A stretch of DNA of 64,000 nucleotides from Plesiocystis pacifica SIR-1 (lineage in GTDB: Bacteria > Myxococcota_A > Polyangia > Nannocystales > Nannocystaceae), in NCBI RefSeq assembly GCF_000170895.1, contig NZ_ABCS01000043.1, forward strand, positions 1 to 64,000. The letters run 5' to 3'. The notes beneath the pieces were generated by a model. It was given only the letters and a program-made list of their open reading frames with translations, had not been told where the DNA came from and searched no databases. The position numbers were made by a program, and so were the translations under genes. Shown here piece by piece: positions 21,722-30,484 of the stretch (the stretch's first letter is position 1; each line of letters starts with the position of its first letter).

Positions 21722-21997
21722 ATGAACTGCCCGCACTGCAAAGCCAAGGTCACCCCCGGTCCGAGTCCCATCGTTCGCTGGACCGTGGTCCTCGTCGCGT
21801 GGATTCTGTCCATGGCCACGGTGTTCGCCGGCATCATGCTCGGCCCGGGCATCATCACGATCTTGCCCATCATCGTCCCCGGCGGCATGGCCACGATCAC
21901 GGCCGCCCACGTCTGGGCCTTTAGCGACCGCGTGTGCGACAACTGCGGCAAGGCCTACGAGCTCGACGGCCGACTCGTCGCCGCCGTCGCCAGCTGA
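21722..21997 (+). CDS. Small split zinc-ribbon, two-TM membrane protein
   Basis: 91 residues from the ATG at 21722. An N-terminal CPHC and a C-terminal CDNCGK form the two halves of a zinc ribbon, separated by two adjacent hydrophobic segments (VVLVAWILSMATVFAGIML and a following GIITILPIIVPG). The two half-ribbons would meet on one side of the membrane. No specific function recognised. It is followed by a bidirectional hairpin shared with the convergent gene. Confidence 0.75.
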   Translation: MNCPHCKAKVTPGPSPIVRWTVVLVAWILSMATVFAGIMLGPGIITILPIIVPGGMATITAAHVWAFSDRVCDNCGKAYELDGRLVAAVAS

Positions 21998-22024
21998 GCC
22001 TTCCAGCGATCCGATGCAACAACG

Positions 22025-22046
22025 AGGCAGCTCTCCAGAGCTGCCT
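22025..22046. terminator. Bidirectional hairpin between convergent genes
   Basis: Perfect inverted repeat AGGCAGCTCT / AGAGCTGCCT with a 2-nt centre between the plus-strand zinc-ribbon gene (stop 21997) and the minus-strand gene (stop 22060). Both flanks are moderately T-rich in the respective direction. Confidence 0.7.
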
Positions 22047-22059
22047 CTTTGCGTGGTTG

Positions 22060-22776
22060 CTAGCCAAAGCGCCGCAGCTGGGCGAGCTGGGCGAACTCGG
22101 CCAGGGCCGGGCCGAGCTTGGCCCGGCTCGGCAGCGATCCCCGGCCGTGGGCGTCGAGGACGGCGAGGGCTCCCCGACGAGCGTCGCGCAGCTGGGAGGC
22201 CGGGGCGCGTCGCGGCGCGGTGGGAGTAGGAGCAAACGCGCGGAGGATGGGGACGGCGAGATCCGAAGCGACGAGGGCGCTCGGGTCGGCCCCGCCCGCG
22301 TCGGCGTCTCCCAGCTGAAGCCGCGCGTAGTCGAGGACCGCGAGCATGTACGCGAGGTGCATCCCCGACAGCCCCGCGCTCGCGTGGGCGCGCAGCACAG
22401 GGCTCCCGTCGTCGAGGCGGAGCAGGCAGGCGCCGGGGAAGGTGCGGTGCAGGAGCCAGCGCGGCGGCTCGCGGGTTAAAAAGAGCTCGCTGGCGAAGGC
22501 CATCGTCGCGAGCTCGAGGTCGAGGGTGAGCGAAGGCCGGCCCTCGGCGAGCGCGAGCGCCTCGGCCTCCGGGCTCAGCTGCTCGCCGCAGCGCTCAGGC
22601 TCCTGGTGCAGGCGGAGGGCGCGGCTCGGCACGACGTCTCGGAGCGCGGCGCGGAAGCCCGAGACTTCGGCGCGCGCGACCTCGATGGCGAGCTCGAGCC
22701 AAGCCAGCGCCGAGAGGTTGTTTCGGTAGCCTCGTCGACGTAGCTCAGCCTGCCAGCCCAGTGGCGGCGTGGGCAC
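22060..22776 (-). CDS. Hypothetical protein, unknown function
   Basis: About 238 residues from a GTG at 22776; the frame is open to 23094, but the extra N-terminus has no methionine next to recognisable sequence and is dominated by a less GC-rich stretch, so I use the GTG. The protein is Ala/Leu/Arg-rich and mostly helical with patterns such as ALAWLELAIEVARAE and HLAYMLAVLDYARLQL. No catalytic motif or signal peptide is visible. It is convergent with the zinc-ribbon gene. Confidence 0.6.
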   Translation of the reverse strand: MPTPPLGWQAELRRRGYRNNLSALAWLELAIEVARAEVSGFRAALRDVVPSRALRLHQEPERCGEQLSPEAEALALAEGRPSLTLDLELATMAFASELFLTREPPRWLLHRTFPGACLLRLDDGSPVLRAHASAGLSGMHLAYMLAVLDYARLQLGDADAGGADPSALVASDLAVPILRAFAPTPTAPRRAPASQLRDARRGALAVLDAHGRGSLPSRAKLGPALAEFAQLAQLRRFG

Positions 22777-23127
22777 GGATCCCGGTGTTGCACGAGCTGG
22801 GCCACGGGGAGGATCGTGAAAACTCGAATGATTCGCGACGCGGGTCGAAGAAGGCGAATCTGCAATGTGCCAATTATTGGGCGACTGCCAATTCGCGTCA
22901 GCGCAAAGTGACGACGATCGGCACCAAAGCGGCGAGCGCGAAACGACACAGGCTCGAGCGCCAGTAGTCCAAATTGCCTGGAAAACGTCGCTTGAAGCGT
23001 GCTGAAGCGCGTTGGCGCGCTCGCGTGGTCGGACCGAGGGAGCGCTTCCAATGTCGCGTTCGGCGATCCCTCGGGACATTCGACCCCGAATCAAATGTCG
23101 TGTTTGGATCGGCCTGATCGCGGCAGG
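22777..23127. promoter_or_regulatory. Intergenic region, AT-richer, no gene seen
   Basis: About 350 bp with clearly lower GC, between the start of the hypothetical gene and the end of the flavoprotein gene. It probably carries the promoter of the minus-strand gene at 22776. No repeat, tRNA or coding pattern is apparent. Confidence 0.4.
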
Positions 23128-24651
23128 TCAAGCCGTGAGCCAGGTCGGTCGCAGCTGCGACCAGGCGACGCTCGCGACCAGGCCGACCTTGGTCCCCGCC
23201 AGCCCGACGGCGCCGTGGACCTGGCGCAGGCGATCGCGGACCGGGAAGTGCTCGGCGTGGCGCGGGGTCATGTTCGAGCCGACGACGTGGCGGGCGGTCT
23301 TGAGGTACTCGCTCAGGAACACGTGGGGCCGCCGCTCGGCGCAAGACAGCAGCGCGAGGGAGCGGACGCGCTGGCGCTCGCCGCTGCGCCAGTAGTGGAA
23401 CAGGGCCCGGCGGATCCCCCGGGCGCCGTTGTCCTCGCCGCGGAAGGCCTCGAAGATCGCGTCGGCGAGGGCCTGGCGCGTGGGCACGTAGCGCTCGTGC
23501 TCGACCCGGAAGTTGCGCAGGGCCCGATCGTCGAGCCACGCCTCGTCCGCGGCCACGGACGCCCGCCGGCTCGCCTCGAGGGCGAGGTAGTGGGCGTCGA
23601 GCAAGCCCATGGTCATGCCGCTGGCGGTGATCGGGTGGGAGCAGCCGGCCGCGTCGCCGACCAGGGCCAGGCCCGGGGCCGTCGCGGGCGGAGCGGGCAG
23701 GTCGAAGGTCGGCGCCATCTCGACGGGCCCGAGGGCGGCCTGGGCCTCGAGCGCGGCGGCGACCTGGCCGGCGAGGCGCTCGGGCAGGTGGGGCACGAAG
23801 GTCTCGAGCAGGTAGGGCGCGAGCTCCCGGCCCTTGGCGGGCAGGTCCTTGGGCAGGTCGAAGGTCAGCCGCGAGACCAGGGTGCCGTCGGCCTCCCGGA
23901 TGATCGGGTAGCAGAGCATGGGCCCGGGGCCGCCGAGGTAGACGTTGGCGTGCAGCGGGTTGGACTGGGCCGCGTCGGCGACCTCGAGGCCCGCGGTGAA
24001 GCCGAGGTTGCGGCGCGCGTCGGGGATGCCGGCGAACTTGCGCACGCTGCTGGCCTTGCCGTCGGCGGCGACGACCAGGTCGGCGCGCAGCTCGACCACG
24101 CGCCCGCCAGGGCCCTTGGCGACGACGCCCCAGATACGGGCGTCGCGGGCGTTGCGGGCCTTGGCCGGCTGGGTGAGCACGTCCGTGACGCGCCAGGGCG
24201 TGCGCAGGCTGACCTGGGGGTTCTCGGCGGCGAGCTGGCGCATGCACCGGACCAGGCGCTTGTGGTGGACCGAGACCCCGCGGGCGCGCTCGTTGGGCAC
24301 GGAGGCGTAGTCGAGGCGCACGGGCTCGTCGGTGTCGGCGTGCTCGCGGACGACGAAGCCGTCGACCTCGACGGCGCCGGCCTCGAGCAGCGCGGGCATG
24401 AAGCCGAGGGCGTCGAGGACCGTGGCGCCCCGGGGGTGGATGAACTCGCCGGAGAAGCGCGGCGAGACCTCACGGTGCAGATCGAGCACGAGGATCGAGC
24501 GGCGCCCCTCGACGTCGGCCTGGGCGAGGGCCTGGGCGAGGGCGCATCCGGCCACGCCGGCGCCGACGATGATGACGTCGTAGCGCGCGGCGAAGTCGGT
24601 CTCGGAGCTCGGGGCAGAGGCGGGGGCGGGATCAGTCGCGGAGCGTGGCAT
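23128..24651 (-). CDS. FAD-dependent monooxygenase, squalene-epoxidase-like
   Basis: 507 residues from the ATG at 24651, immediately after a GTG at 24654. The dinucleotide fold VIIVGAGVAGCALAQALA is near the N-terminus (about 28-45). A DG-type stretch (VVAADGKASSVRKFAG) and the GD motif with SHPITASGMTMGLLDA follow. That last block resembles GD...HPLTGGGMT in squalene epoxidases. The gene overlaps the cyclase-like gene by 20 nt (its ATG lies inside the end of the upstream gene), so translation is coupled. It may epoxidise a terpenoid or a lipid double bond handled by the neighbouring protein; substrate unproven. Confidence 0.88.
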   Translation of the reverse strand: MPRSATDPAPASAPSSETDFAARYDVIIVGAGVAGCALAQALAQADVEGRRSILVLDLHREVSPRFSGEFIHPRGATVLDALGFMPALLEAGAVEVDGFVVREHADTDEPVRLDYASVPNERARGVSVHHKRLVRCMRQLAAENPQVSLRTPWRVTDVLTQPAKARNARDARIWGVVAKGPGGRVVELRADLVVAADGKASSVRKFAGIPDARRNLGFTAGLEVADAAQSNPLHANVYLGGPGPMLCYPIIREADGTLVSRLTFDLPKDLPAKGRELAPYLLETFVPHLPERLAGQVAAALEAQAALGPVEMAPTFDLPAPPATAPGLALVGDAAGCSHPITASGMTMGLLDAHYLALEASRRASVAADEAWLDDRALRNFRVEHERYVPTRQALADAIFEAFRGEDNGARGIRRALFHYWRSGERQRVRSLALLSCAERRPHVFLSEYLKTARHVVGSNMTPRHAEHFPVRDRLRQVHGAVGLAGTKVGLVASVAWSQLRPTWLTA

Positions 24652-26608
24652 CACGGTTGGCGGGCTCGGTCGGCTTGGACTTGGGCTTGCGGGTGCGCTC
24701 GGCGAAGCGGACCAGCGCGAGGTGGAGGTCGCGGACGCCCGCGCCCGGATCGCGCAGGCGCGGGGACAGGCCGTAGCCGGGCAGCGGCGCCGAGAAGCTC
24801 GCCCCGGGGACGCTGGCGCGCTCGCGGGCGAGCAGGCCCACGCGCCCGACCAGCTGCCGAGCGGCGCGCTCGCACTGGACGCAGGGCACCCCGCGGGGCT
24901 GGAGCTCGAGCAAGGTGATCAGCGCGCGCGCGGTGGACAGCTCGTCGCCGAAGCTGCCGTCTTCCCACTGGCGCTTGCGCAGGGCCTGCTCGGCGGCGGC
25001 CCGGCGCTCGTCCGTGGGCGGGAGCTGGGCGGCGAAGGCCCGCACGACGCCGGCGAGGGTCGAGACGCTCCAGCCGTGGGCCTCGTGCTCGAAGGCGTTG
25101 AACAGCCAGTCGAGGCCCCGGGCCACCCGGTCGTCCTCGCGCCGCCAGCCGAGGCTGGCGAGCTCGCGGATGACCATGGCCGTGAGCACGACCTTGCCGC
25201 TGTCCCGGGGCGCGCCGAGGTTGAGCTGGTCGGCGTCCCGCCACGGCAGCCGCGACAGGGGCACGTCGGACTCGCCGCGCTCGAAGCGGGCGAAGCTGCC
25301 GTCGCGCTCTTGCATGGCCAAGAGCACCTCGGCGGCGCGGCGCAAGCTGGCACGGACCGCGGGGGTGCGCGCGGGCTCGCTGCGCAAGGTCGCGAGCACG
25401 GAGCAGGTCGCCCGCAGGTCGAGGTGCCGATGGCCGCGCTCTTCGTTGGGCCAGCCGCCCACGGGGGCGTCGGCGCGGCGCTGCCAGGGGCCGGCGTGGG
25501 CGAGCTCGGCCGCGAGCACGCGGGTGCGCAGGGCTTCGCCGGTCTCGTGGTCGTCCTGCTCGAGGTTCACCACCCGGCCCAGGCGCGCGACCTTGGCCAG
25601 GGGACGATCGCTGAGCCCCTGGGCGAGGTGCACGGCGCCGCCGGCCTCGACCTGGCCCCGAGCGCGGCGCAGGTAGGCCAGGCCGCGGACCAGGCGAGGG
25701 TCGTTGGAGTGGGCCCCGGCGACGCGCAGGGCGAGCAGGCTGTAGAGGGTGGGCCGGGCCGAGAACCACCCGCCGTGGCGCTGCTGGCTGCCCTCGAGCC
25801 AGATCATCGCCTGGTTGAGGGAGCGGCGGTGCACGACGCCGCGGGGCAGGGCGCGGGTCAGCTTGATGCTCTGGTCGAAGGCCTGGAGCATGTCGCCGGC
25901 GAGGCCCGGCGAGGTCAGCCGCGGGGGGATCAGCTCGCCGTCGCGGAGCAGCAGGAGCTCGCGCGCCGGGTAGAGGTGGATGCGCGCCTTCGACTCGGCC
26001 ATCAGGTGGAAGGCGTTGACCATCTGCCGCGCCCACGGGGACAGGCGCGCGGGCGACAGGGGCAGGAACTCGGGGAGCAGGTAGAGCTCGGCCGGGACCG
26101 CGGGGATCCACGACCACGGCACCGTGTCGGCCAGGGCGAGCCACAGGCGCACGGTCAGGTTGGCCTTGCGCGCGCCGCCGAGCTCGTGGATGAGCCGCAG
26201 GGCGCGGACCAGCGCGGGCGTCTGCGGATCCTCGCCGCCCTGGATGCGCGCCCAGTAGCCGAGGCAGGTCAGGGACAGGTCGAGCTCGCCGTCGAGGTTG
26301 CGCCAGCCTCCGTCCTCGTGCTGCTCGGCCCGGACCCACGCCAGCATGCCCTCGCGCTCTTCGTCGGACAGATCGTGGAACAGGGCGTCGGCCAGGAGCA
26401 CCTCGCAGGTCGGCCCGATGTCCGGGACCGCCACGAGCCAGGGCGTGGGCCCGTGGATCCGCGCCCACCACTCCTGGCACCAGCCTCGGCTGCGGGCGAT
26501 GGCGGCCTCGAGGGGGCTGAGCCGGGTGTCCGCGGGGGTGCTCGGGCGCGCAGTCCCTGCTCGGCTGGCGCGGGTCGTGGAGGTGGCGTCGTCGAGCATG
26601 GCGGTCAT
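24632..26608 (-). CDS. Squalene-hopene-cyclase-like protein lacking the DxDD motif
   Basis: 658 residues from the ATG at 26608 (AGGA six bases upstream; further in-frame ATGs at 26599 and 26692). Repeated QW-type motifs (QHEDGGW, QQRHGGWF, QERDGSF, QWEDGSF) and the overall alpha-barrel-like pattern place it in the prenyltransferase/squalene-cyclase superfamily. Where cyclases carry the proton-donating DxDD (or DCTA in oxidosqualene cyclases), this protein reads DLRA (397-400, codon for Asp at 25418-25420), leaving one Asp. It overlaps and is coupled to the flavoprotein gene. It could be a substrate-binding scaffold, a cyclase using another acid, or a diverged enzyme. Confidence 0.82.
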   Translation of the reverse strand: MTAMLDDATSTTRASRAGTARPSTPADTRLSPLEAAIARSRGWCQEWWARIHGPTPWLVAVPDIGPTCEVLLADALFHDLSDEEREGMLAWVRAEQHEDGGWRNLDGELDLSLTCLGYWARIQGGEDPQTPALVRALRLIHELGGARKANLTVRLWLALADTVPWSWIPAVPAELYLLPEFLPLSPARLSPWARQMVNAFHLMAESKARIHLYPARELLLLRDGELIPPRLTSPGLAGDMLQAFDQSIKLTRALPRGVVHRRSLNQAMIWLEGSQQRHGGWFSARPTLYSLLALRVAGAHSNDPRLVRGLAYLRRARGQVEAGGAVHLAQGLSDRPLAKVARLGRVVNLEQDDHETGEALRTRVLAAELAHAGPWQRRADAPVGGWPNEERGHRHLDLRATCSVLATLRSEPARTPAVRASLRRAAEVLLAMQERDGSFARFERGESDVPLSRLPWRDADQLNLGAPRDSGKVVLTAMVIRELASLGWRREDDRVARGLDWLFNAFEHEAHGWSVSTLAGVVRAFAAQLPPTDERRAAAEQALRKRQWEDGSFGDELSTARALITLLELQPRGVPCVQCERAARQLVGRVGLLARERASVPGASFSAPLPGYGLSPRLRDPGAGVRDLHLALVRFAERTRKPKSKPTEPANRDATLRD

Positions 26609-27053
26609 GGCAGTCCTCGGCCTCGCGCGCGACCCAAACAGGCGCGGGGTGCGCGAAATGCGTGGCGAGGATACACGTGGGGCCCCCTCCACCCGGTGAC
26701 CGCCATCACAGCCGCAGGTGTCGCAAAACCGCTACAGAATCACGAATTCGGCTATTTGGGGCCATTCGGCGTTCGTCGGCGTCGCTGCGGGGTGGGTGTT
26801 GCAGGGAGGCCGCAGCGGGCACGCCGCGCCAGTCGCATCTTTGGACCGCCGTGTCCGGGCTTTCACGCTGGGCAGCGATCGAAAAAGTCGGAGGGCTCTC
26901 GAGCTGCGCGAGTTGCGTGACGGCTCGAGGGCCTCGCTCTCCCTCGTCGCCCACGCCCACGGCTCAGGCCCCAGGAAAGCGGGCTCGCCCGTGCCCTTCG
27001 CGGTCCTGGAGTGCTTGCCTGGGAGGCGCAGGCTCTGCCACACTGCCCCACAA
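26609..27053. promoter_or_regulatory. Divergent intergenic region, no gene seen
   Basis: About 445 bp between the minus-strand cyclase-like gene and the plus-strand lipoprotein gene. It is less GC-rich than its flanks, with AATTCGGC and ATTCGGCG repeats near 26744-26770, and should hold both promoters. Short open frames here lack coding character. Confidence 0.4.
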
Positions 27054-27650
27054 ATGAGGGCCTGGAAGTCGACTTTGATCGTGGGTGCTGCGCTGTGCGG
27101 CATCGTCTCCATCAACGGATGCAAGGAGCCGGAGCCCGAGAACTTCGGCACCATCCGCGTGGAGATGGCGCCGGCGAACGACGCCACCGTGTTCGCGGGG
27201 ACCACCCGGGTCGTCGCCACCGTCAACTACGGCGAGTGCCTGCGCGACTGGTACCTCAACGTCAGCCCCGAGCAGCAGCAGGACGGCCCGGACGGCGGCG
27301 CCGTGTTCGACGAGTGGGCCGAGCGGCTGTGCACGGGCTACGACGACATCCCCGACTGCGAGGTCGAGGAGATCACCCAGACGCTGATCGAGAACACCAA
27401 CGTCTACACCTTGCGCGTCACCTATCAGATCAACGATCCGAGCACGCTGGCCTACCGCGAGCTGCACGTCGGCCCGCTGCCCACGGAGGAGATGGCGGGC
27501 TGCAACCCGCTGGTCGAGCTCCAGGCCTCGGGGCTGAGCGGTCGCAACGGCGACAACCAGCAGATCTGGCGGATCTCGACGCTCCCGGGCTCGAACGAGG
27601 CGGCGACGGGCCAGGGCGCGGCGCTCTCGGTCCAGATCGTCCCCCAGTGA
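27054..27650 (+). CDS. Lipoprotein, function unknown
   Basis: 198 residues from the ATG at 27054. The signal peptide ends SINGC, so Cys23 should be lipidated. The mature part is acidic with four or so further cysteines and an alternating beta-like pattern (FAGTTRVVATVNYGEC, VYTLRVTYQI). It may be an immunoglobulin-like beta-sandwich, but I see no diagnostic motif. It is followed 47 bp later by another lipoprotein-like gene in the same direction, so the two may form a small operon. Confidence 0.75.
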   Translation: MRAWKSTLIVGAALCGIVSINGCKEPEPENFGTIRVEMAPANDATVFAGTTRVVATVNYGECLRDWYLNVSPEQQQDGPDGGAVFDEWAERLCTGYDDIPDCEVEEITQTLIENTNVYTLRVTYQINDPSTLAYRELHVGPLPTEEMAGCNPLVELQASGLSGRNGDNQQIWRISTLPGSNEAATGQGAALSVQIVPQ

Positions 27651-27696
27651 GCCCCGCGTCCGCCCTCGGGCTGACCCGCGCCCGGAAGTCCGCTCC

Positions 27697-28419
27697 GTGG
27701 ACCTGACCGCACCTTCGCCTCGACACCTCCGGCTCGCGCTGGGGGTGTTCGCGTGTGCCTTGGCCTGCGTCGCCCAGACCAGCGGCGGCGAGGGGGCCGA
27801 GGGAGCGTCGCGCGGGCCGAGCCAGGGGCTCGAGTCCGGGCGGCGCTGCTCGGCCTCGCCCGAGGCCGCCGTGTTGTCCTTCGAGGGCGAGGGCTGCCCG
27901 GTCAGCGTCGAGCTCGAGGCCGGCGGCGAAGGGGAGGGCGCGCGGTTGAACCTCCAGGGCCTCGAGGCCGAGGTCCTGGACTTGGGCGCCGGTACGGCTC
28001 CGCCCGCGTGCGGGGAGACCCTCGCCCGCTGCGAGCTCGAGGGCTGGACCACCGACCTGGGCCCAGTGCTCTTGCTGCGCGAGCGCGGCCACGAGAGCGA
28101 GATGCCGGTGCAGGTCTACGTCGCGTGGCTCGTCGACGGCGTCTTGGTGCACGCGCCGACCTGGCACGGCATCCCCTCCGTCGCCGACCACACACGCATC
28201 GGCCCGGCCTACGCCCTGGCGCCCCACGACTGCGGCGACGGGGCCATCCACCTGTTGCCGGCGCCGCGCTTGCCCGAGGCCCGCGGCGAGGCCGTGCCCG
28301 GGTCGTTGGCGGCTCTGGCTGGCGTGTGGAGCGTGAGTGAGGGCGAGGCCCAGCCGCCCGAAGCCGGGAGCGAGCGCGCAGCCGACAGCTGCGCGGCCCT
28401 GATCGACGCCTTGCCTTGA
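27697..28419 (+). CDS. Exported lipoprotein-like protein, function unknown
   Basis: 240 residues, GTG start at 27697. The N-terminus has an Arg followed by a hydrophobic stretch ending in ACALAC, a plausible lipobox. The mature sequence is Gly/Glu-rich, contains several spaced cysteines (for example RRCSAS, GEGCPVSV, CELEGW, HDCGDGA) and no catalytic motif I can recognise. It is convergent with the Cys-rich lipoprotein at 28438. Confidence 0.65.
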   Translation: MDLTAPSPRHLRLALGVFACALACVAQTSGGEGAEGASRGPSQGLESGRRCSASPEAAVLSFEGEGCPVSVELEAGGEGEGARLNLQGLEAEVLDLGAGTAPPACGETLARCELEGWTTDLGPVLLLRERGHESEMPVQVYVAWLVDGVLVHAPTWHGIPSVADHTRIGPAYALAPHDCGDGAIHLLPAPRLPEARGEAVPGSLAALAGVWSVSEGEAQPPEAGSERAADSCAALIDALP

Positions 28420-28437
28420 GGCGAAGCGAGCACCCGC

Positions 28438-29265
28438 TCACTGCGGGATGTAGCAGGCGCCCACGTTCTCGAGGCCCGGGAGGGGATCGAGGGGCAGCTC
28501 GTTGCAGCTCATCGGCGACTGGCAGCTGTCGGCGCCCGAGGTGTCGCACAGCGGGGTGCAGCAGCTCGGGTCGGAGCACCCGGGGATGATCTGCCCGGTC
28601 TCGCACACGAAGCCCTCGGCGCAGCCGCTGTCGGTCACGATGTCGCAGACCTCGGCCGTGGTCCCGATGTCGCTCTCCGTGGGGAAGCGGCACACGAAGG
28701 CCGAGTTGCGCACGCGCTGGCAGGTCTGCGGGTCGGGGCACAGCGGCCCGAGGGGGTCGCAGATCGGCGCGCAGATCGGCACGACCTGGCCAGGCATCTC
28801 GGTGCACAGCGAGGTCTCGCAGTCGTCGTCGGCGAGGCACAGCTCGAGGCACAGGCCGCTCTCGCCGTCGGGCTCGCTGGGGATGCAGGCCGTGCCGGCG
28901 GGGCACTCGTCCTGGCCCGACCCCGGAGCGGGCGTGCACGGGTCGAAGGGCAGCTTGCTCCCGTCGTCGGTGACGCAGTCGTAGACCGGGACGCCGCCCT
29001 GGGTCGAGACGACCGTGCACTTTTGGTCCTCGGGGCAGGGCATCTCGTCGCCCGGGTCGCAGTTGAGGGTCGGCTCGCCGCCGCTGGACTCGCTGGACGA
29101 CCCCTGGTCGCCCTGGTCGCCCTGATCCCCCTGGTCGCCCTGCTCGTCGCTGCCCCCGTTGCCGCCCTCGTCGTCTTCGAACTCCGCTTGCTGGCAGGCG
29201 CTCAGGCTCGCGAGGGAGAGGGTGAAGGACAGGGCGAGGAAGGGCGGGAGGCGAACAAAAGTCAT
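28438..29265 (-). CDS. Cys-rich lipoprotein with GDQ repeat linker
   Basis: 275 residues from the ATG at 29265. The lipobox SLSAC is followed by an acidic linker with four GDQ triplets and Ser/Glu runs, then a domain with more than twenty cysteines in EGF- or knottin-like spacing (CDPGDEMPCPEDQKC, CLELCLADDDCETSLC, CCTPLCDTSGADSC). This style is common among predicted surface lipoproteins in myxobacteria. No enzyme function is evident. It lies at the end of the minus-strand run that starts with greA. Confidence 0.8.
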   Translation of the reverse strand: MTFVRLPPFLALSFTLSLASLSACQQAEFEDDEGGNGGSDEQGDQGDQGDQGDQGSSSESSGGEPTLNCDPGDEMPCPEDQKCTVVSTQGGVPVYDCVTDDGSKLPFDPCTPAPGSGQDECPAGTACIPSEPDGESGLCLELCLADDDCETSLCTEMPGQVVPICAPICDPLGPLCPDPQTCQRVRNSAFVCRFPTESDIGTTAEVCDIVTDSGCAEGFVCETGQIIPGCSDPSCCTPLCDTSGADSCQSPMSCNELPLDPLPGLENVGACYIPQ

Positions 29266-29353
29266 GGTGGGGCCTGGAGCGATGGGCTCGGGTGGGGCAA
29301 CGCGAGGGATTACCCTCGCTTTCGCCAATGTAGCGCGAAGCCAGTCGCCGAGC

Positions 29354-29857
29354 TCAGGCGGGCCCGTCGGGTAGGGCAAAGCGCGCGCAGGCCTCGACGA
29401 TCGCGCGCGCGCGATCGAGGGCCTCGCCGGCCGCGGGGTCTCGGCGGCGCGAGAGCTGGGACAGGGCGACCATGCCCTGGGGGGGCATGACGGAGATGCC
29501 CAGGAGCTCCCGCGCGGGCTCGGCGAGCTCGGCGAGCAGGGCGGCGAGGCTCGGGTCGAGCTCGCTCTGCTCCGCGCTCGGGTCGGAGGCGGCGACGCGG
29601 CGGAGGTGGTCGATGTAGCTGCGGCCCCACGCGGTCTCGCAGCGCGGGCGGTCCCAGCCGAGCTCGGGTCGGCCGCCGAGGGCCACGAGCACGCCGTTGA
29701 GGGCCATGCCGCCGGCGCGCCGGGCATGGGTCACCGCGGCACGGCGCGCGTCCTCTCGACGCTGGCCGTGCTCGACCTCGCGTCGGGCCGAGGCGATCCA
29801 GTCGGCGGCGTCGAGGCGCCACAGCCAGTGTCCAGGCGTTCCCTCCGAGCCAGCCAC
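29354..29857 (-). CDS. Small helical protein of unknown function
   Basis: 167 residues, GTG start. No signal peptide. The N-terminal part (WIASARREVEHGQRREDARRAAVTHARRAGGMALNG, shown in pieces here: helix 1 SARREVEHG, helix 2 RRAAVTHARRAGG) has the two-helix feel of HEPN-type folds, but the catalytic motif RxxxxH is not clear. It follows the TDTG-repeat lipoprotein gene by 12 bp, so it belongs to the greA-led minus-strand group. Identity uncertain. Confidence 0.55.
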   Translation of the reverse strand: MAGSEGTPGHWLWRLDAADWIASARREVEHGQRREDARRAAVTHARRAGGMALNGVLVALGGRPELGWDRPRCETAWGRSYIDHLRRVAASDPSAEQSELDPSLAALLAELAEPARELLGISVMPPQGMVALSQLSRRRDPAAGEALDRARAIVEACARFALPDGPA

Positions 29858-29869
29858 GCGTCGCCCTCC

Positions 29870-30484
29870 TCAGCCGGTGGTGTCGGTGCCGGTGTCGGTG
29901 TCGGTGCCGGTGTCGGTGTCGGTGCCGGTGTCGGTGTCCGTGCCGGTGTCGGTGTCCGTGCCGGTGTCGGTGCCGGTGTCGGTGTCCATGCCGGTATCGG
30001 TGTCGGTGCCGGTATCGGTGTCGGTGCCGGTATCGGTGTCGGTATCGGTGCCGGTGCCGGTATCGGTCTCGGTGCCCGTGTCGGTCTCGGTGTCCGTCGA
30101 CTCGGTCTCGGTGTCCGTCGACTCGGTCTCATCCTCGCCGCCGTCGCCGATGTCCCGCTTGCTGGGCATGTCGTCGAACAGCGGCATGTCGAAGATGACG
30201 TTGTCCCCGGGCAAGGAGTCGTCGTCGGCGCAGAAACCAACCTCGAGGTCGATGGCGCACTCGCCTGGCGCGAGCACGTCGTTTTCGACCACGCACACGA
30301 GCCCATCTTGGCAGTCGCTGGCGCACCGGCACGACTCGCCGGTTTGGCCCTTGCAGCCGGCAGTCGACACGCCGGGGGCGAGGCCGAGGGCGAGGAGCGC
30401 AGCGGCGCGGACGAGGCCAGGGGCGCGGGCGCGGCCAGCAGCGGCGCGAGCGCGTAGAGCGTCGAGGTCGAAGTGGGCGAGCAT
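29870..30484 (-). CDS. Lipoprotein with long TDTG/TDTD repeat tail
   Basis: 204 residues. The ATG at 30484 overlaps the greA stop (TGATG). A signal region ends STAGC (lipobox). A Cys-containing module (CRCASDCQDGLVC) and a beta-like segment follow, and the last 85 residues are almost entirely Asp/Thr/Gly repeats of the TDTG, TDTETD type. Asp/Thr repeats of this kind are frequent in surface proteins of this group; possible roles are calcium binding or a flexible spacer. The repeat is encoded by a DNA minisatellite, so its length may vary between strains. Confidence 0.78.
   Translation of the reverse strand: MLAHFDLDALRARAAAGRARAPGLVRAAALLALGLAPGVSTAGCKGQTGESCRCASDCQDGLVCVVENDVLAPGECAIDLEVGFCADDDSLPGDNVIFDMPLFDDMPSKRDIGDGGEDETESTDTETESTDTETDTGTETDTGTGTDTDTDTGTDTDTGTDTDTGMDTDTGTDTGTDTDTGTDTDTGTDTDTGTDTDTGTDTTG
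29878..30127. repeat. Minisatellite of GGTGTC/GGTGCC units in the lipoprotein gene
   Basis: About 250 bp built almost wholly of 6-bp units GGTGTC, GGTGCC, GGTATC and GGTCTC on the plus strand, encoding the Asp/Thr/Gly tail of the minus-strand gene. Imperfect units suggest slippage followed by point drift. Unit size is a multiple of three, so length changes keep the frame. Confidence 0.85.

Noticed and set aside
29606..30457. Plus-strand Val/Gly-rich reading of the minisatellite
   Set aside because: Shadow of the TDTG lipoprotein, no start context or function.
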